Positions 1-10,845 of a stretch of DNA of 64,000 bases are shown in pieces. The stretch's first letter is position 1. Every line of letters begins with the position of its first letter. Source of the stretch: Isoetes taiwanensis (taxonomy: Eukaryota > Streptophyta > Lycopodiopsida > Isoetales > Isoetaceae); contig JAJEKV010000114.1 of the NCBI GenBank assembly GCA_021234155.1, positions 1,191,654 to 1,255,653 of the forward strand, read 5' to 3'. A model generated the notes under the pieces. The model had not been told where the DNA came from and made no database searches. It saw only the letters and a list, made by a program, of their open reading frames with translations. Made by a program: the position numbers and the translations under genes.

Positions 1-86
1 TTCTTCCATTCCAGGCTTTCAGCGCATTGCCATCCCCTCCATCTTATACCTCTAACCAATCTAGTGCATTTATTAGAATTAGATAT

Positions 87-116
87 ACAAGAAATTTATT
101 GCGGCGGCGCCGCCGC
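87..116. repeat. Dispersed repeat core with GC palindrome (copy 1)
   Basis: ACAAGAAATTTATTGCGGCG is followed by the perfect 16 bp palindrome GCGGCGGCGCCGCCGC (101-116). The same lead sequence with one change (ACAAGAAATTTATTACGGCG) recurs at 50916-50935, there followed by the palindrome GGCCAAGGCC. Both copies run on to a TTCGACT/CTCGACT motif within about 40 bases. It is a dispersed repeat of unknown type. Confidence 0.5.
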
Positions 117-283
117 GAACATTTCTCTTTCTCGACTCCCCTGCATTTGGGGAAGCGAGTCAGTGCATAAAGATATTCATGGGCGTCCAAGCAAACATTC
201 CCATGTATTGACTTACTTATAGATTTGAATTATGGCTAGTAATAATCAGCTTAAGAATACACAGGATTTAAACCTACAGTATT

Positions 284-562
284 GCCTTGCCAAATGGTTG
301 TCTTCATCAAAAATTTGAAAAATTTTGATTTCGAACGGATTTCAAAGCTGCAAATCCTGGAAATTCAATTCGGGTGTTGCCAAATGGTTGTTTTTGTTCA
401 AAGTACAAAAAATTCCACTTTTTAATGGTTCCAAAGTTGCAGATCCTACAAATTCAACTCGGGTGTTGCTAAATGGTTGCTTGTTCAAAATAGAAAAAAT
501 TCCACTTTTGAATGGTTCCGAAGCTACAGATCTAGCAAACCTAACTCAGATGGGGGATCTGA
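284..562 (+). repeat. Three tandem ~90 bp units, open in one frame
   Basis: Three diverged units begin at the motif TTGCCAAATGGTTG (about 287, 376 and 466). Each contains an AAAAAATTCCACTTTTnAATGG-like stretch. Because the period is close to a multiple of three, a 96-codon frame from 325 to 615 stays open and reads as ~30-residue repeats (KIPLFNGS, KIPLLNGS). No upstream promoter, splice context or recognised domain was seen, so it is annotated as a repeat rather than a gene. Confidence 0.5.
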
Positions 563-1204
563 GAAAGTGCAATAGGGGATCCTTTTTAATGGCTAACATT
601 TCATATGTTAACTAGCATTTTAATCAAAACATTAAGGTGGGCCATTGAACCATAGGTCCACTTGATTGGACCTGGTTAAATGAGACAAATTAAGAGGAAA
701 AACGAGAGGAAAAATGTTTTTTGTGCATTGCTACACATCACTGAGAGCCAGACCTCAGAATCCTTCACGTTGAAGGTTTTGGCAAGTGTTATTAGGCCGA
801 TTTGGCTTGGAGGGCCGATTTGGATGCTCTCTAGCTGCAGATGCTGCCAGTGACGATTACTAAATGCATTGTCGCTGAAGAATCGCGTCAGAATCTTACT
901 CCCAACGTTCTTGGCACTTAGCATGGATAGCTTAAACTTGCCTTGGAAATGTCAAAAAATGACAATGGATATGAATTTTCCAAGGGCAGATATTCCCTTT
1001 TACGATTTTCCCTTCAGAGTTTTTCCGGAAGGTTATTATTCTTCTATGAAATTTGTGGCCTGGAAGTCATGGGCCAATATGCATTTTGAGGTTTTTTCTC
1101 AACATCGTTATTCTCAATATTGTTAAATACTTAAAAGGTAATTTTAAAAAGAGGGAGAATTTTTTATCCCTCAAACATTTCACCTATGGAGATAGAGTAT
1201 ATAG

Positions 1205-1250
1205 AGTATATAATAGAATGGAATTTTCTATCGTCCACGGAGAACGATAG
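1205..1250 (-). mobile_element. LINE-family 3' tail stub with AT-rich tandem tail
   Basis: TATCGTCCACGGAGA at 1229-1243 matches the 3' terminus of LINE copies A and C. The sequence beside it is a short tandem repeat (GAGTATATAGAGTATATA, about 1196-1213), in the position of the tandem repeats next to the other copies. Only about 30-40 bases of LINE tail are recognisable. It is either an extremely truncated LINE or a non-autonomous element sharing the tail. Confidence 0.45.
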
Positions 1251-2499
1251 CAGAAATAGCCAAAGACTAGTTCTTCTCGACGATATACCAGAAGCTAAAG
1301 AGTTTCGGCGCAAAAGAGCTCAGAGTTGTATGATAGACGAAGAACACATCTATCACAAGGGCCAGCAGATCCTTTATGAATTACATATTGTCTATCAATT
1401 CTCCATACCAAAATAAATTACATACCAAGACAATTTTCATATCAGAACAACTTTTTAGCGATCCAATTTTTTAATATTACACCACATAAATTTGATTCAA
1501 GGACATCTCATTACACCACAAAATTTTTCAAAAATGTACATTCTTAATCTGGCTTCCATAGCAATTTTCTTTACATATCATATCTAATTTATCTTAACAT
1601 ATATAAATATTGGAGGGTAGCATTAACATTTCGACACGTTAGCAAATCTTGTGCGCAACACTTCTATTGCAATTTTTTTGACACGTTGCATTCGGCATGG
1701 AAAAATTTTGTTGCCTATGGCTTCCTTCGATACTGCGACGTTGGTGCGGCGGCCATGGCGAGCTTATAAGGTGAAGGTACTGTCTTCTGCTTCTATGGTG
1801 CCGGATTATGCTTCTATGCAGCTTCAGAACACAGGGGTTTCATTGATTAAACAAGACAAGAAACAAATGTCCGATCAATAAAGAAAAGTGAAGAAAGAAT
1901 AGAAGAACCTTGGGACGAAATCCAGCATTTTCGAAAGCTACACCTTCTAAATCCATGACTTTGGCGAGTAATTCAGAGCTGTAACTGTTACAGTTACGAT
2001 CCAAAGCAGGGGCATGATGTGCCAGAAGGATTAGAGGATGAAAGACTGAATTTGGGGTTATGTGCCGGATCCAAAAAAGGAGCTGCAGCGGCAGATTTTC
2101 GCCATGAATTAACTGGGCGGGATGGAACTTTATTTGGCATGTCAATATCCACATATCCAGGCCTTATGATGAAACCATCTGCTGAAATATTTAGGAAGCT
2201 GTCCTTATATAATTTCTCTGCATATAAGCTGATTATCTTCTTGCTGAGTAAAATTCAGATTATCAGCCCTTAAATGGTATTGAAAAGTGGGATATTTCCC
2301 ATAGAGAAGCTCATCTCCTCAAACAATTTAGATGTCCTTGAGAACCAACAGCTTTCCGTGGTCTGCCAATGCTTTAGATGACACATATGCCAACCACGGA
2401 AAAGCATGATTTCATTAATTGGATAAAATAACGCAATTTTGAGAATTTTAAGCATACCTTATTTGCTCAAGCACGAATACTTTCACCTAGTTCTCGAGC

Positions 2500-2960
2500 C
2501 CAACAAACATGAGGTAATTAACATACACATATACATACAAATTAATTGTCATACTTGTACGCGTACATGATACCTGTAGAAGCTCAATAATGGCCCTATA
2601 TTCTACACCAATAATTCACTACAATAATTTCACCCGACTATAAAAACAGCTCGACTCGGGGGTAGAGATCATTCATCTTCCATGGCTTCCACGATGCCTC
2701 GTCCAGAGCACATCCGATCTTTCAGGTGCTACTTGAGCTACAACGATCTGAATGAATGCGCAAGAAATGGTGTTAGTCTTGATCCATGGCTCCAATCTAA
2801 GGCTGATGGTCCTGCTAGTGCTTGCAGAAGCTCACCGTGTTAAAGTCCACATTTATCGGCTTCTTGATCAAGAGATCTATGAGCTGAATGGCATCAATGA
2901 GCTTTGATGTTGATGATGAGTGAATCAATGTTATTAGTGATGTATGAGTACCTATGAAGT
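2500..2960 (+). repeat. Promoter-like cassette, copy 1 (TATA box at 2640)
   Basis: This segment resembles 3150-3620. Both have a run of AT-rich sequence, then CAATAATTCAC, a second CAATAATT, a TATA box (CTATAAAAAC at 2639-2648), an ACTCGGG-type motif and ATTCATCTTC, then an ATG about 45 bases below the TATA box. The reading frame after the ATG at 2681 opens for about 50 codons (MASTMPRPEHIRSF) and has no recognised domain. It could be a solo LTR or a duplicated small-gene promoter. Confidence 0.4.
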
Positions 2961-3149
2961 ATGTATTACAATCAATGTTATCGCTGATGACTAATCGATA
3001 TAATATTCACCTATAAACCGATCAAAGACCTATAAACTATGTAAGGATATAATACCACAATGAATATTGTTTGATGTATCGTGACTGAATGTAGTGTAAG
3101 GGTGTGCTTTTCGACTTCCAAAGATATCCGCAAAGCGCCCTAATTTCAA

Positions 3150-3620
3150 CCACACCAATTACTCAAGCACACGCTTTTTAAAGCATACATATATCCATAT
3201 GAAAGATGTATTATACTTGTATTTATACAACGGTCTTATACACGAGCAATAATGGCGCCAAGTCAAGCCCAATAATTCACCTCAATAATTCTACCTCACT
3301 ATAAAAGCTTCTCACTTCGGGCTGAAGTTCATTCTTCTCCCGTGGATTTTTCGCCTTCATCGGGCTCACCACATCGAGGCGATCAAGTGCTCAATGAGCC
3401 ACTCGATCTTGTTGGTTGCCTAGACAGCATCTTCTTCTTGATCCCTACCGCTAAGAAAAGCTTTGGGCGAGATTTGTTGCCCTCGCGCCAATTCGTAATG
3501 ATCCATCCGATTTGGCTTCCCGAGCTTAATGAGCTATGAGATATCGTGGGATCACTACTACGATCCCAAGATGAATGAATCACCGCTTAGCATTGTATAG
3601 TGTAAGAGCTCTTGTGTTGA
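3150..3620 (+). repeat. Promoter-like cassette, copy 2 (TATA box at 3300)
   Basis: This is the diverged partner of the cassette at 2500-2960, with TATA box CTATAAAAGC (3299-3308) and the same CAATAATT pairs and ATTCTTCTCC leader. A 65-codon frame (3342-3539) follows the TATA box. The two copies agree in their promoter halves and diverge downstream, as expected if the upstream part is the repeated unit. Function unknown. Confidence 0.4.
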
Positions 3621-3712
3621 GATGAAAAACGCAGCGAATGAATAATAACTAGTCTATTGTAACTTGCATGTTATGAATGATATAGTAATTATGTAAAAGA
3701 GCATTGCATACC

Positions 3713-5246
3713 TCAAGAGTTCTCATCGCCGCCCTTAGCTTCTTTAGCCACTAATTCTTGCAACCGAGCCCTAACACTACCGGGGATCACCACCGACAAT
3801 GGCCTGGTCTCTACGCCCAACCATAGTCTATTGTTTTCAAAGGTTGGTAGCGTATGGTCATTAGGATTGGGTCTCCAATTCTTGCTCCAAAGAATCCCTA
3901 TACCGCATTGCATATGAGGTTCCCTTTCCCTGCAACAGCTCAAACCAAGAGACAAACACCTCTTCGTAATGTGGGAGATTAGGGTCCTCTATTGGGTCCT
4001 CTTCGGCAAAAAGCCATCCACGCCGGCGCTATCATGTGGTCTGATTAGCAAGAGCATTCCTTTCTTGACATCTTGGTAGGGGTCGAATACTTCAACTGGG
4101 TTCTTGGGTCTACCCGAGAAAGGCCCAACATAATGAGATGCTTCAATGTGCTCATCCACAAACACTCTTTCGGGTTCTTCCAACGCACTTTGCCCTCGGT
4201 GTCGGGCCGAAATCCCTAACGACAAACTTCACCGGCCGCACGCCCCTAAGCACTCGCAGCAAGGTGGACCAGTAGTCAATAACTTCATTCATATATGTGT
4301 TGGACCATGACTTATCGCCAGCTCTAGAAATAGCTGCCCAGTGCATCATGTACTTGGCAATAGAAGCTCTTAATGCACCTATATCTTTCAAGCTCCCATA
4401 TGGCTGCAGGACCTTAGGTGACCCTCTCGAATCATAGGTAAACCTTGGGCATCCTCCTTCCACATTCTCGATTCCCTTTTCAGGGGAGCCACCCCCTATG
4501 CCCCGCCTCATCTTGTAGAACATTAGTGGCCATCCATCCTTCATGCAAAACTTGAAGAGTAGAGGTTCCAAGTGACCACATAAACGGTCCTTCTTATCGT
4601 GGATAAAACCTTTCACGAATTCCTTCCAATCAGAACCTCTCATCACTAGGTAAGGTGAAGGAGCCTTTGAACTATTAATCACCGAACAGCTTGCATAAGT
4701 CCGAATAGTCAATGCATCCGATCTTCTCATTAGAGTAGAGTAGTTTCCAAATAGGGCATCTATGTCATCGTGGGTGTGTCCAACCATCATGAATCCCAAA
4801 TGACTTGATCAAAGACACCTAACCAAACCAAGTATGACAAGTAAGAGAAAAGATATCTATTCTTATTCCGACCGAGCAATTATCTAGTCAGCAAGTAAAG
4901 CCTCCTAGGCAACTTCTTCGCTACCATGGGGCCTTTGATAGGAGGCATAAAATCATTTCTACTACCATTCATCATTTTTGTCCTAAGGTTATCCGTGGTT
5001 TAGAATTGTCGCACCCCACCGCCGGACGATCAGATCTCTCAAATGGCCCCAATTATCCTCGATTTATTCTCCAAAGGTCTTCAAGGTATGATTCAAGGAT
5101 CCCACATGAAAATTAGAATCATCGTGCCAGAGGTCCAGTGAGAAGTGGCCCAAGGCACCTATACCATGGCCGCATGAGAGCACACCTGTAACACGTGGAG
5201 AAAGAAAGCATATACTTGAAACACATTTACATTGCATAATAAACAC
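3713..5246 (-). pseudogene. Broken transposase-like gene with VGHTHDDID motif
   Basis: Minus-strand reading. The central block (4152-4799) begins near GFMMVGHTHDDIDALFG, a motif I associate with DUF7869-type, transposon-encoded proteins thought to have an RNase H-like fold. It continues for about 200 residues of the expected character, such as SDWKEFVKGFI and MHWAAISRAGDKSW. A frameshift near 4200 moves the frame to 3989-4225 (GQSALEEPERVFVDEHIEASH), and a further break leads to 3713-3955 (ILWSKNWRPNPNDHTLPTF). Upstream, 5064-5246 gives GHFSLDLWHDDSNFHVGSL, possibly an N-terminal piece. At least three interruptions make it a pseudogene. The family assignment rests on the motif; that it acted as a transposase is inference. 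It lies divergently to the decayed gene starting near 6093. Confidence 0.55.
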
Positions 5247-5994
5247 ACCGATTGCAATGTGTTTGCTTAGAACATCTATTTTTACATAGTTGCACCAAAG
5301 TATCGTGGACGTATCTTATCAATCCATGCAATACATAGTGATGTCGGCAGTAGAGACTCCTGAGGTTGTAGTTATAATTGAAATTCAAGCAACATAAACT
5401 TTGAGTTCACTTCAAAGGAGTGATATGCATCGAAATAGGCCTTTTACCTCACCAAAACCCCGAATTGATGCGCTTGAAGAATTCCAAGTGTGTAGTGGCG
5501 AGTGCAAGCGGATTATCACCCTCGCCGCCGCCTTCAATGGATGCGGATTCTCGCGGAAATCCTTGCCCAACTTGGCCCAAATTTTAGGCGCAGCTCCAAA
5601 TAGCCCTCAAAGATCTTGCAAAACAATCAAATTTGAATTGGCTTTTCCCGCTTTCACTTGAAATGTTTGTTATCGAATTCAAATTTTACAGTCACTGTCC
5701 GTCCGTAATCCAGTTTTTTTTGGAGCATTTATGGCTGCATAATGTGTCAGGTACCTTTAATGAATTGACATTATGGCAGGAAATTGAACGCGGACGTCCA
5801 AGTCGAAAAAGACCTTCGGTACGGATTACTTGCTTTTTCGGACGGGTATATTCGCACGAACGCATTTATGGCGGGGAATAATTACGGCCGGCCGGCGGGT
5901 AATTATTACTTCCGGCGTACGGCGCCATTATGGCTGGCACGATTTTTCACGCACCATTATGACGGGCGGGCAATTAAATTCCGCGACCGTGTTC

Positions 5995-6000
5995 TATAAA
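5995..6000 (+). promoter_or_regulatory. TATA box of the 6.1 kb gene
   Basis: TATAAA sits 98 bases upstream of the ATG at 6093. Immediately upstream (5765-5990) is a GC-rich stretch with repeated ATTATGGC/GGCGGG words, unlike the AT-rich neighbourhood. The assignment as a promoter is inference from spacing. Confidence 0.4.
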
Positions 6001-6180
6001 TTGAAACTCAGAACATCTCATAGAAATTTCAAGCCCGCGATTTCTTCAAATAGCCTACGCCTTCGACCTCGAGCTTTTCTCGACCCTCTCAAAATGACTC
6101 AATTTCAGACACTACCGACCGCGCATCCCATGGCATCTAAGGACCCCCTCAGAGAAGGTAATTTCTAACATTTCAGCTCA

Positions 6181-6204
6181 GCAAGATCGCGGCCGCGATC
6201 TTGC
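6181..6204. repeat. Perfect 24 bp GC-rich palindrome (dispersed family, copy 1)
   Basis: The half-site GCAAGATCGCGG is followed directly by its exact reverse complement. This is the clearest member of a family with core ATCGCGGCCGCGAT that recurs at 6244-6269, 6308-6332, 6443-6468, 6493-6509, 8137-8158, 10237-10253 and 10386-10407. Copies lie in intron-like or flanking sequence of the 6-10 kb gene, not in its coding-like blocks. Confidence 0.8.
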
Positions 6205-6243
6205 CTACTAGAACTTCTAATATTTTCATAACTATAGCTGCTC

Positions 6244-6509
6244 AGCAACATCGCGGCTGCGGTCTTGCTTGTTAGGTCTTGTAATGTCTTGATAGCTGGG
6301 GCTGCTCAACAAGATCGCGGCCGCGGTCTTGATGAGCATAGATTTTCTTTCTTGCGATGTTCATGAGTAGTAGTGTAGTAGGTCACTAGGATCACTAGGA
6401 TCGTGAGCAGTGGAATTGTTTTCTTGCCGTGCTTAGCTGCTACACAACATCGCGGCCGCGATAGTGTGGAGTGCTATTTCAGCTTGCTTGGCAGATCGCG
6501 GGTCGCGGC
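6244..6509. repeat. Cluster of four diverged ATCGCGGCCGCGAT palindromes
   Basis: Copies at 6244-6269 (CATCGCGGCTGCGGTCTTG), 6308-6332 (GATCGCGGCCGCGGTCTTG), 6443-6468 (CATCGCGGCCGCGATAGTG) and 6493-6509 (GATCGCGGGTCGCGGC). The first three palindromes (including 6181-6204) sit in ~63 bp units that also share CTGCTCA before and TCTTG after. All lie inside the proposed first intron (6160-6574). Confidence 0.7.
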
Positions 6510-8136
6510 TTCTCTAGAGTAGTTTACACCTTTTCGTTGCACAACATTATGCAGCCTATCAGGCACTCACCACAGGCTTTTCTTTACAGCACTTGCTCTG
6601 TTTCGAGGACCGGATGTCGAACCCATCCGTATTATAACCCCGTCCAATGAAAGGAAATGGTGTATTGAGATTGCACAGCCATACCGCACATTAAAGGTGA
6701 TCACGTAAAGGACCGCGGCCTGCTCCTCGTGGACCGAAAAAACCGAGGACGCTTGAGCAAGTTGGCATAGTGGTGGCAATGTGGGAAGGCACGGCGAACA
6801 ATGTGCAAGATGCTATCATATGCAGCATTGAGGACACTCAAGCATTGCGCCTCGGAGTACATTTTGAAATGGCGCAATTATGATCCGCCTTTGATGACAA
6901 ACAAAGAAAATGAACAAGCCAAATACGTGGAAAAACGCCCCCACGCCGCCTAAGGGTTATGGTCGGGTGTTGCCATCCTATGAATCTCTCTTTGTCGAAT
7001 AAAGGGAAACAGACATATTGGTAGGGTTCTCGACATGCGTAAATGGTTTGTCTACGTGACAAGAAGCCTCCGAAATGTGCTTTGAAAGCGCCGGACGAAA
7101 AAATGTCCTCCGTGATGGACACCAATTGGCTAAGAGCCGTGGCCAAGAAAAAAAGTGTGAAGTCTATTGCTACTTTGGGAGAGACGCCAACACCAAAAAG
7201 GTTGTTGAAGAACCACAATCCACCCCTCCAAAACCCACTCTTCCTCTTGCTTTGAAGGCCCCGTGATAGCACTACGCCCGGGTGGATTTATTCCACAAAA
7301 ACTCCGCCCTTTCAAAATTAACCTTAGAAATCGACACCTAATGAAGATAGCCCGCAGCCCAAGCCAGCTTCAAACCCCCATTTTTGAGGCCTCCTCTAGA
7401 CTAGCATTGACATGGCCCCACGCGACCGCCATTCCAAATGAAGTTGAAGTTCAATCCTAAGAGGAACGCAAGATGGCAGAGCAAACCACCTGTAAGCCGG
7501 AACAGCTTCAAAAGGTTCTACCCCTTAGGGGTTAATTGGTTTACAAAGATTTCTATTTTTGATTGTGAACCCGCACCAAAGAAACTTAACACACGTATCG
7601 CATCAAATGACCATGTTCAAACTCCGGTTAGAAGCTTCAAGACATACCCGGCATGAGGTCCTCACACCGCCGACGCCGTGCCGCTTGGACCCTATTACCA
7701 AGTAAGTAATTCTTTATCTTTTGGACACTTTCGTATGTAGATTTGACTTGATGGTTGTCTATCTCTCGAGGAGGGTGACATGGAGCAATCCGTAAGATTT
7801 GAAGGGTAAGAAATTTTATATTATTTCCGCAACCACAAGATTTGGCGCCGCACAACTCCTTTGTTCTATTGCCTACCAGCTTGGAGCAAAGAACGAAATT
7901 TGCCAAAGTATATGCTAGAAGAAGATCGAGGGTGCTCAACGGAAATCTTACGCACAAGGAATATATAGAGTTGAGTATACAATGCAACGGGCAATTGCAA
8001 ACACCGTACAGAGAGCCTCGATTGAAAAATCAGAATAACTTCATCATCAAAGACAAGGCTTATGACTGCCCTCCACAAGGACCTATAGGGACAGCTACAA
8101 CTTCAGCTTGAAGGTATTTATTTATTTTCTACTCGC

Positions 8137-8158
8137 CAACATCGCGCCCACGATCTTG
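8137..8158. repeat. Palindrome family copy in intron-like sequence
   Basis: CAACATCGCGCCCACGATCT is a diverged member (GGCC core changed to GCCCA). It lies between a GAAG-GTATTT donor-like site and a TTCGCAG acceptor-like site at about 8177, so again in a possible intron. Confidence 0.55.
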
Positions 8159-9500
8159 ATGACCTTTGCTTCGCAGGATTTCCATGAAATTGCAATGACC
8201 ACCTTGAAAGTGCAGGAGCTTAAGGATGAAAAGCAATTCATTTTATGGATGAGAAGGTTTTCAAGAAGTTAACGGAAGTTGCTTGGCCGTGGGTGAGTCG
8301 TAACTAAGTGATCGACCATGGTGAGTTTCCTGACAAGCCATCCAAAGACTTCTTTAACAAGACCTCGCCCGCTGTTGCTTAGGTATGTCGAATGCGAGGT
8401 GTCACAAATTTTTTCGATGAGATTATAGAAGGCAAAACGTATTTAAAGGTGCAACAAAGTTATAGCGGAGATTTGATTGCAAACAACGGGCAATCGACAT
8501 CGTAACCCTCACTTTCATGAGGCGAAAATTTTATCTTATGCCACAAATTTACCGCAAAAGGATTTCGATAGTCGGGAGGAATTGCTTCAAGCTTTTCCCC
8601 GATTTGATCGAACAGAGAATACCGGATATATCGATACCGACACGCGAAGGCTAATTATAACAAGGATCATACACTAGGTAACCCACCAGAGCATTTCGAG
8701 CCAATCAGAATATTCTAAAGCCGTAAGAGGCTAGAAAAAGAAAGGAAAAGAAAAATATTGTCATAGCAAAGGACAAAGGATGGCATCCCTACTTCCTCCC
8801 AAGTGTCGAGAATGCGACATTGATATTTATTGACATCCGAGGGATGAACAAGGTATGGGATTGCAAGAAATACACGGATCTATTTACAAGGATAGCTACC
8901 ATGACGATTGCCAAAGTTTATCACTTGGTTATTATCATACGCCGCTGAATTTGCCCAATTGTTTGCAAATTGTATGTGGCCACCTATCTTTAGGTTCTTA
9001 TGAAGAAACGGGATGGGAGAGTAAACGAAGGGGTGAAAGAACATCAGCACTATATTAGTCATATGTGCATTAACAGAGTGATGTTCGTGGTAGCACCCGC
9101 GGCAACCAGAGCTAGAGCTTACTTTCTATCTCCACACGGCAAGAAGGCTCCTAAGTCAACACCATTGCCTCCAATGCCGCCAATGTAATGAGGATGCCGG
9201 CGAGAAGATAAAAAGAAATTTCAGACTCTTTTTACAGCAAACCAAGATTCAAATGGGCGTAATGGAAGGAGATCTTGTATTGAAATGCCACCGAAACCTC
9301 GTGATGCCTACCATAATTGTTGAACAACCGGTGCCGACCGATGGTTGCGCTCGGATTTCTTTTCGGCTGGGACAGTTTTCTCGTGTTGCTCTTATGCAAG
9401 GCAAAAAGAGCGTGGCCTTCAAAGTTCAGTAAAGTGTGCCGTTTCCGAGGGCGCTCTTCAAACGCTTTGAGAAAATGGCCAATCAAAGTACGGGGTTTGA

Positions 9501-10157
9501 AGAATAGGAGAAAGCGAGAATGTTGAGCCCGATTCAAAGATCACCGACATCAAGATTACCCGCAATCACGTGCACCTATCAAAGCTGGATTCCATTTTGG
9601 AAAACCTCGATGCTAAGTCCTACGAAGAGAGAATGCAAGAAACAAAGCGCTTGCTTGAAGAGACGGAAAAAGGTATAGAAGCCCTGGAGCCCACTTTTCA
9701 AAAATTGAGTGCACTTAATGAGAAGCTTGATGGGTACATGCCTTTCTTGACAGGCGAACATAAGTTTGAATACGTGGGCGTAGAACACATGGAAACAGAC
9801 CACCAGCACATGGAAGCAGACCAACAGCACATGGAAACTGACCAAGATGAGGTTCTTGGGACACAAGAGCATCAGGTACACAGCAAGAAGCAGAAGCTCT
9901 TTCATCCACAGCAGATTGCTACTGAATCGGAGAAGGAACTTATAGGCGGGAGCAGTGCAGTGGACAGTGAAAAATGGGAGCCTGATTCACATCTGCAGCG
10001 CATCGCAAACGCCATGGGTGTTGAGATTCCGGAGGTCACAGGTTATTCAGAGTTGGACACAACACAAGCTATGGAATTTGGTAGAGAGCATGTCAACCGC
10101 ATGGCCAATGAAATGGGTGTGATACCTGATCAAGTATCTGAAACACAATCAGAATAA
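9501..10157 (+). CDS. Coiled-coil protein fragment with HMETD repeats (3' exon?)
   Basis: The frame is open from 9501 (stop at 9498) to TAA at 10155-10157; the first in-frame ATG is 9633, but coding character begins earlier (KITDIKITRNH, LSKLDSILENLDAKSYEER). It is the longest coding-like frame in this region. Roughly the first 60 residues are heptad-rich and predicted to coil (RLLEETEKGIEALEPTFQKL). Then come three HMETDQ/HMEADQ repeats encoded by a ~24 bp tandem repeat (about 9787-9840). The C-terminal part has two related motifs, RIANAMGVEIPEV and RMANEMGVIPDQV. It may be the last exon of the decayed gene upstream. I do not recognise the family and cannot tell whether it is still expressed. 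Confidence 0.45.
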   Translation, partial: RIGESENVEPDSKITDIKITRNHVHLSKLDSILENLDAKSYEERMQETKRLLEETEKGIEALEPTFQKLSALNEKLDGYMPFLTGEHKFEYVGVEHMETDHQHMEADQQHMETDQDEVLGTQEHQVHSKKQKLFHPQQIATESEKELIGGSSAVDSEKWEPDSHLQRIANAMGVEIPEVTGYSELDTTQAMEFGREHVNRMANEMGVIPDQVSETQSE

Positions 10158-10236
10158 TGAATGTTGTATATTACTTTCTTCAATAGAAATTGTTTGTCTT
10201 TAACCATATCTTTTACCATATGTTTAATGCTGAAAA

Positions 10237-10407
10237 TAATCGCGACCGCGATCCTCTGTAGCAATTATATGGCTTTAAATACTGAATTTTTTGTGATACG
10301 CTTGCTCCTCGGTACCTTCTTTTAACACAATGCTCTCATATCGTTTTAATAAAGGGCTCGTTATTTTGTCTCCGTTCAGCTGCGAAACATCGCGTTCACG
10401 ATTCTTG
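10237..10407. repeat. Two palindrome-family copies downstream of the coiled-coil ORF
   Basis: AATCGCGACCGCGATCC at 10237-10253 and AACATCGCGTTCACGATTCT at 10386-10407. They are the most diverged members of the ATCGCGGCCGCGAT family and mark the right limit of its spread in this window. The rest of 10160-10840 shows nothing recognisable. Confidence 0.55.
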
Positions 10408-10845
10408 CGACAAGTTTTAGCATTCCCTCCTACTACATTCTACTAGCGATGGACCTTTGCATTACCTGTAAAAATTATATTTCCGAAGAACACTGAATCA
10501 TTTGCAGAATTTGTGCAATAAAACGCCAACTTTTACTCAGTTGGTAGTAGTTTTTGCACTATATGGCTACCCGCTAACCTATTTCATGCTAAACGAGAAT
10601 TCCAAATTTCTCTAATTAATGAAATCATGCTTGGAAGTTTCTTTTGACCTTCTTGTGATTGTCCAAAGTGGCGTAACTTATGTAAATAGTTACTGTTTGA
10701 AAGGCAAATTCAACCTGCAGAGGTTTCACATTAAGTTCAACAAGCATTATATCATGGGTACCGAATGTTTACTTCTAACCATTCTAGAAGATTCATTTTC
10801 TTTATTTGGCTGTATACTGTTATTCACTTCAGTGTGATGATAAAT

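Larger units (their letters stand above)
6093..9188 (+). pseudogene. Decayed multi-exon gene, unrecognised protein
   Basis: Possible exon 1 is 6093-6159 (MTQFQTLPTAHPMASK), ending GAAG before GTAATT. The next exon would begin after CACTCACCACAG at about 6574. Later coding-like blocks lie in shifting frames: 6577-7266 (KNVLRDGHQLAKS), 7842-8111 (GNLTHKEYIELSIQC), 8477-8674 (KDFDSREELLQAFPRFD) and 8740-9188 (GWHPYFLPSVENATLIFIDI, later VVAPAATRARAYFLSPHG). An intron-like junction (GCTTCGCAG before GATTTCC) is visible at about 8180. Many stops and frame changes mark it as decayed. I do not recognise the protein. Its position, divergent from the transposase-like relic and sharing its dispersed palindromes, suggests a second gene of one large mobile element; this is inference. 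Confidence 0.35.
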
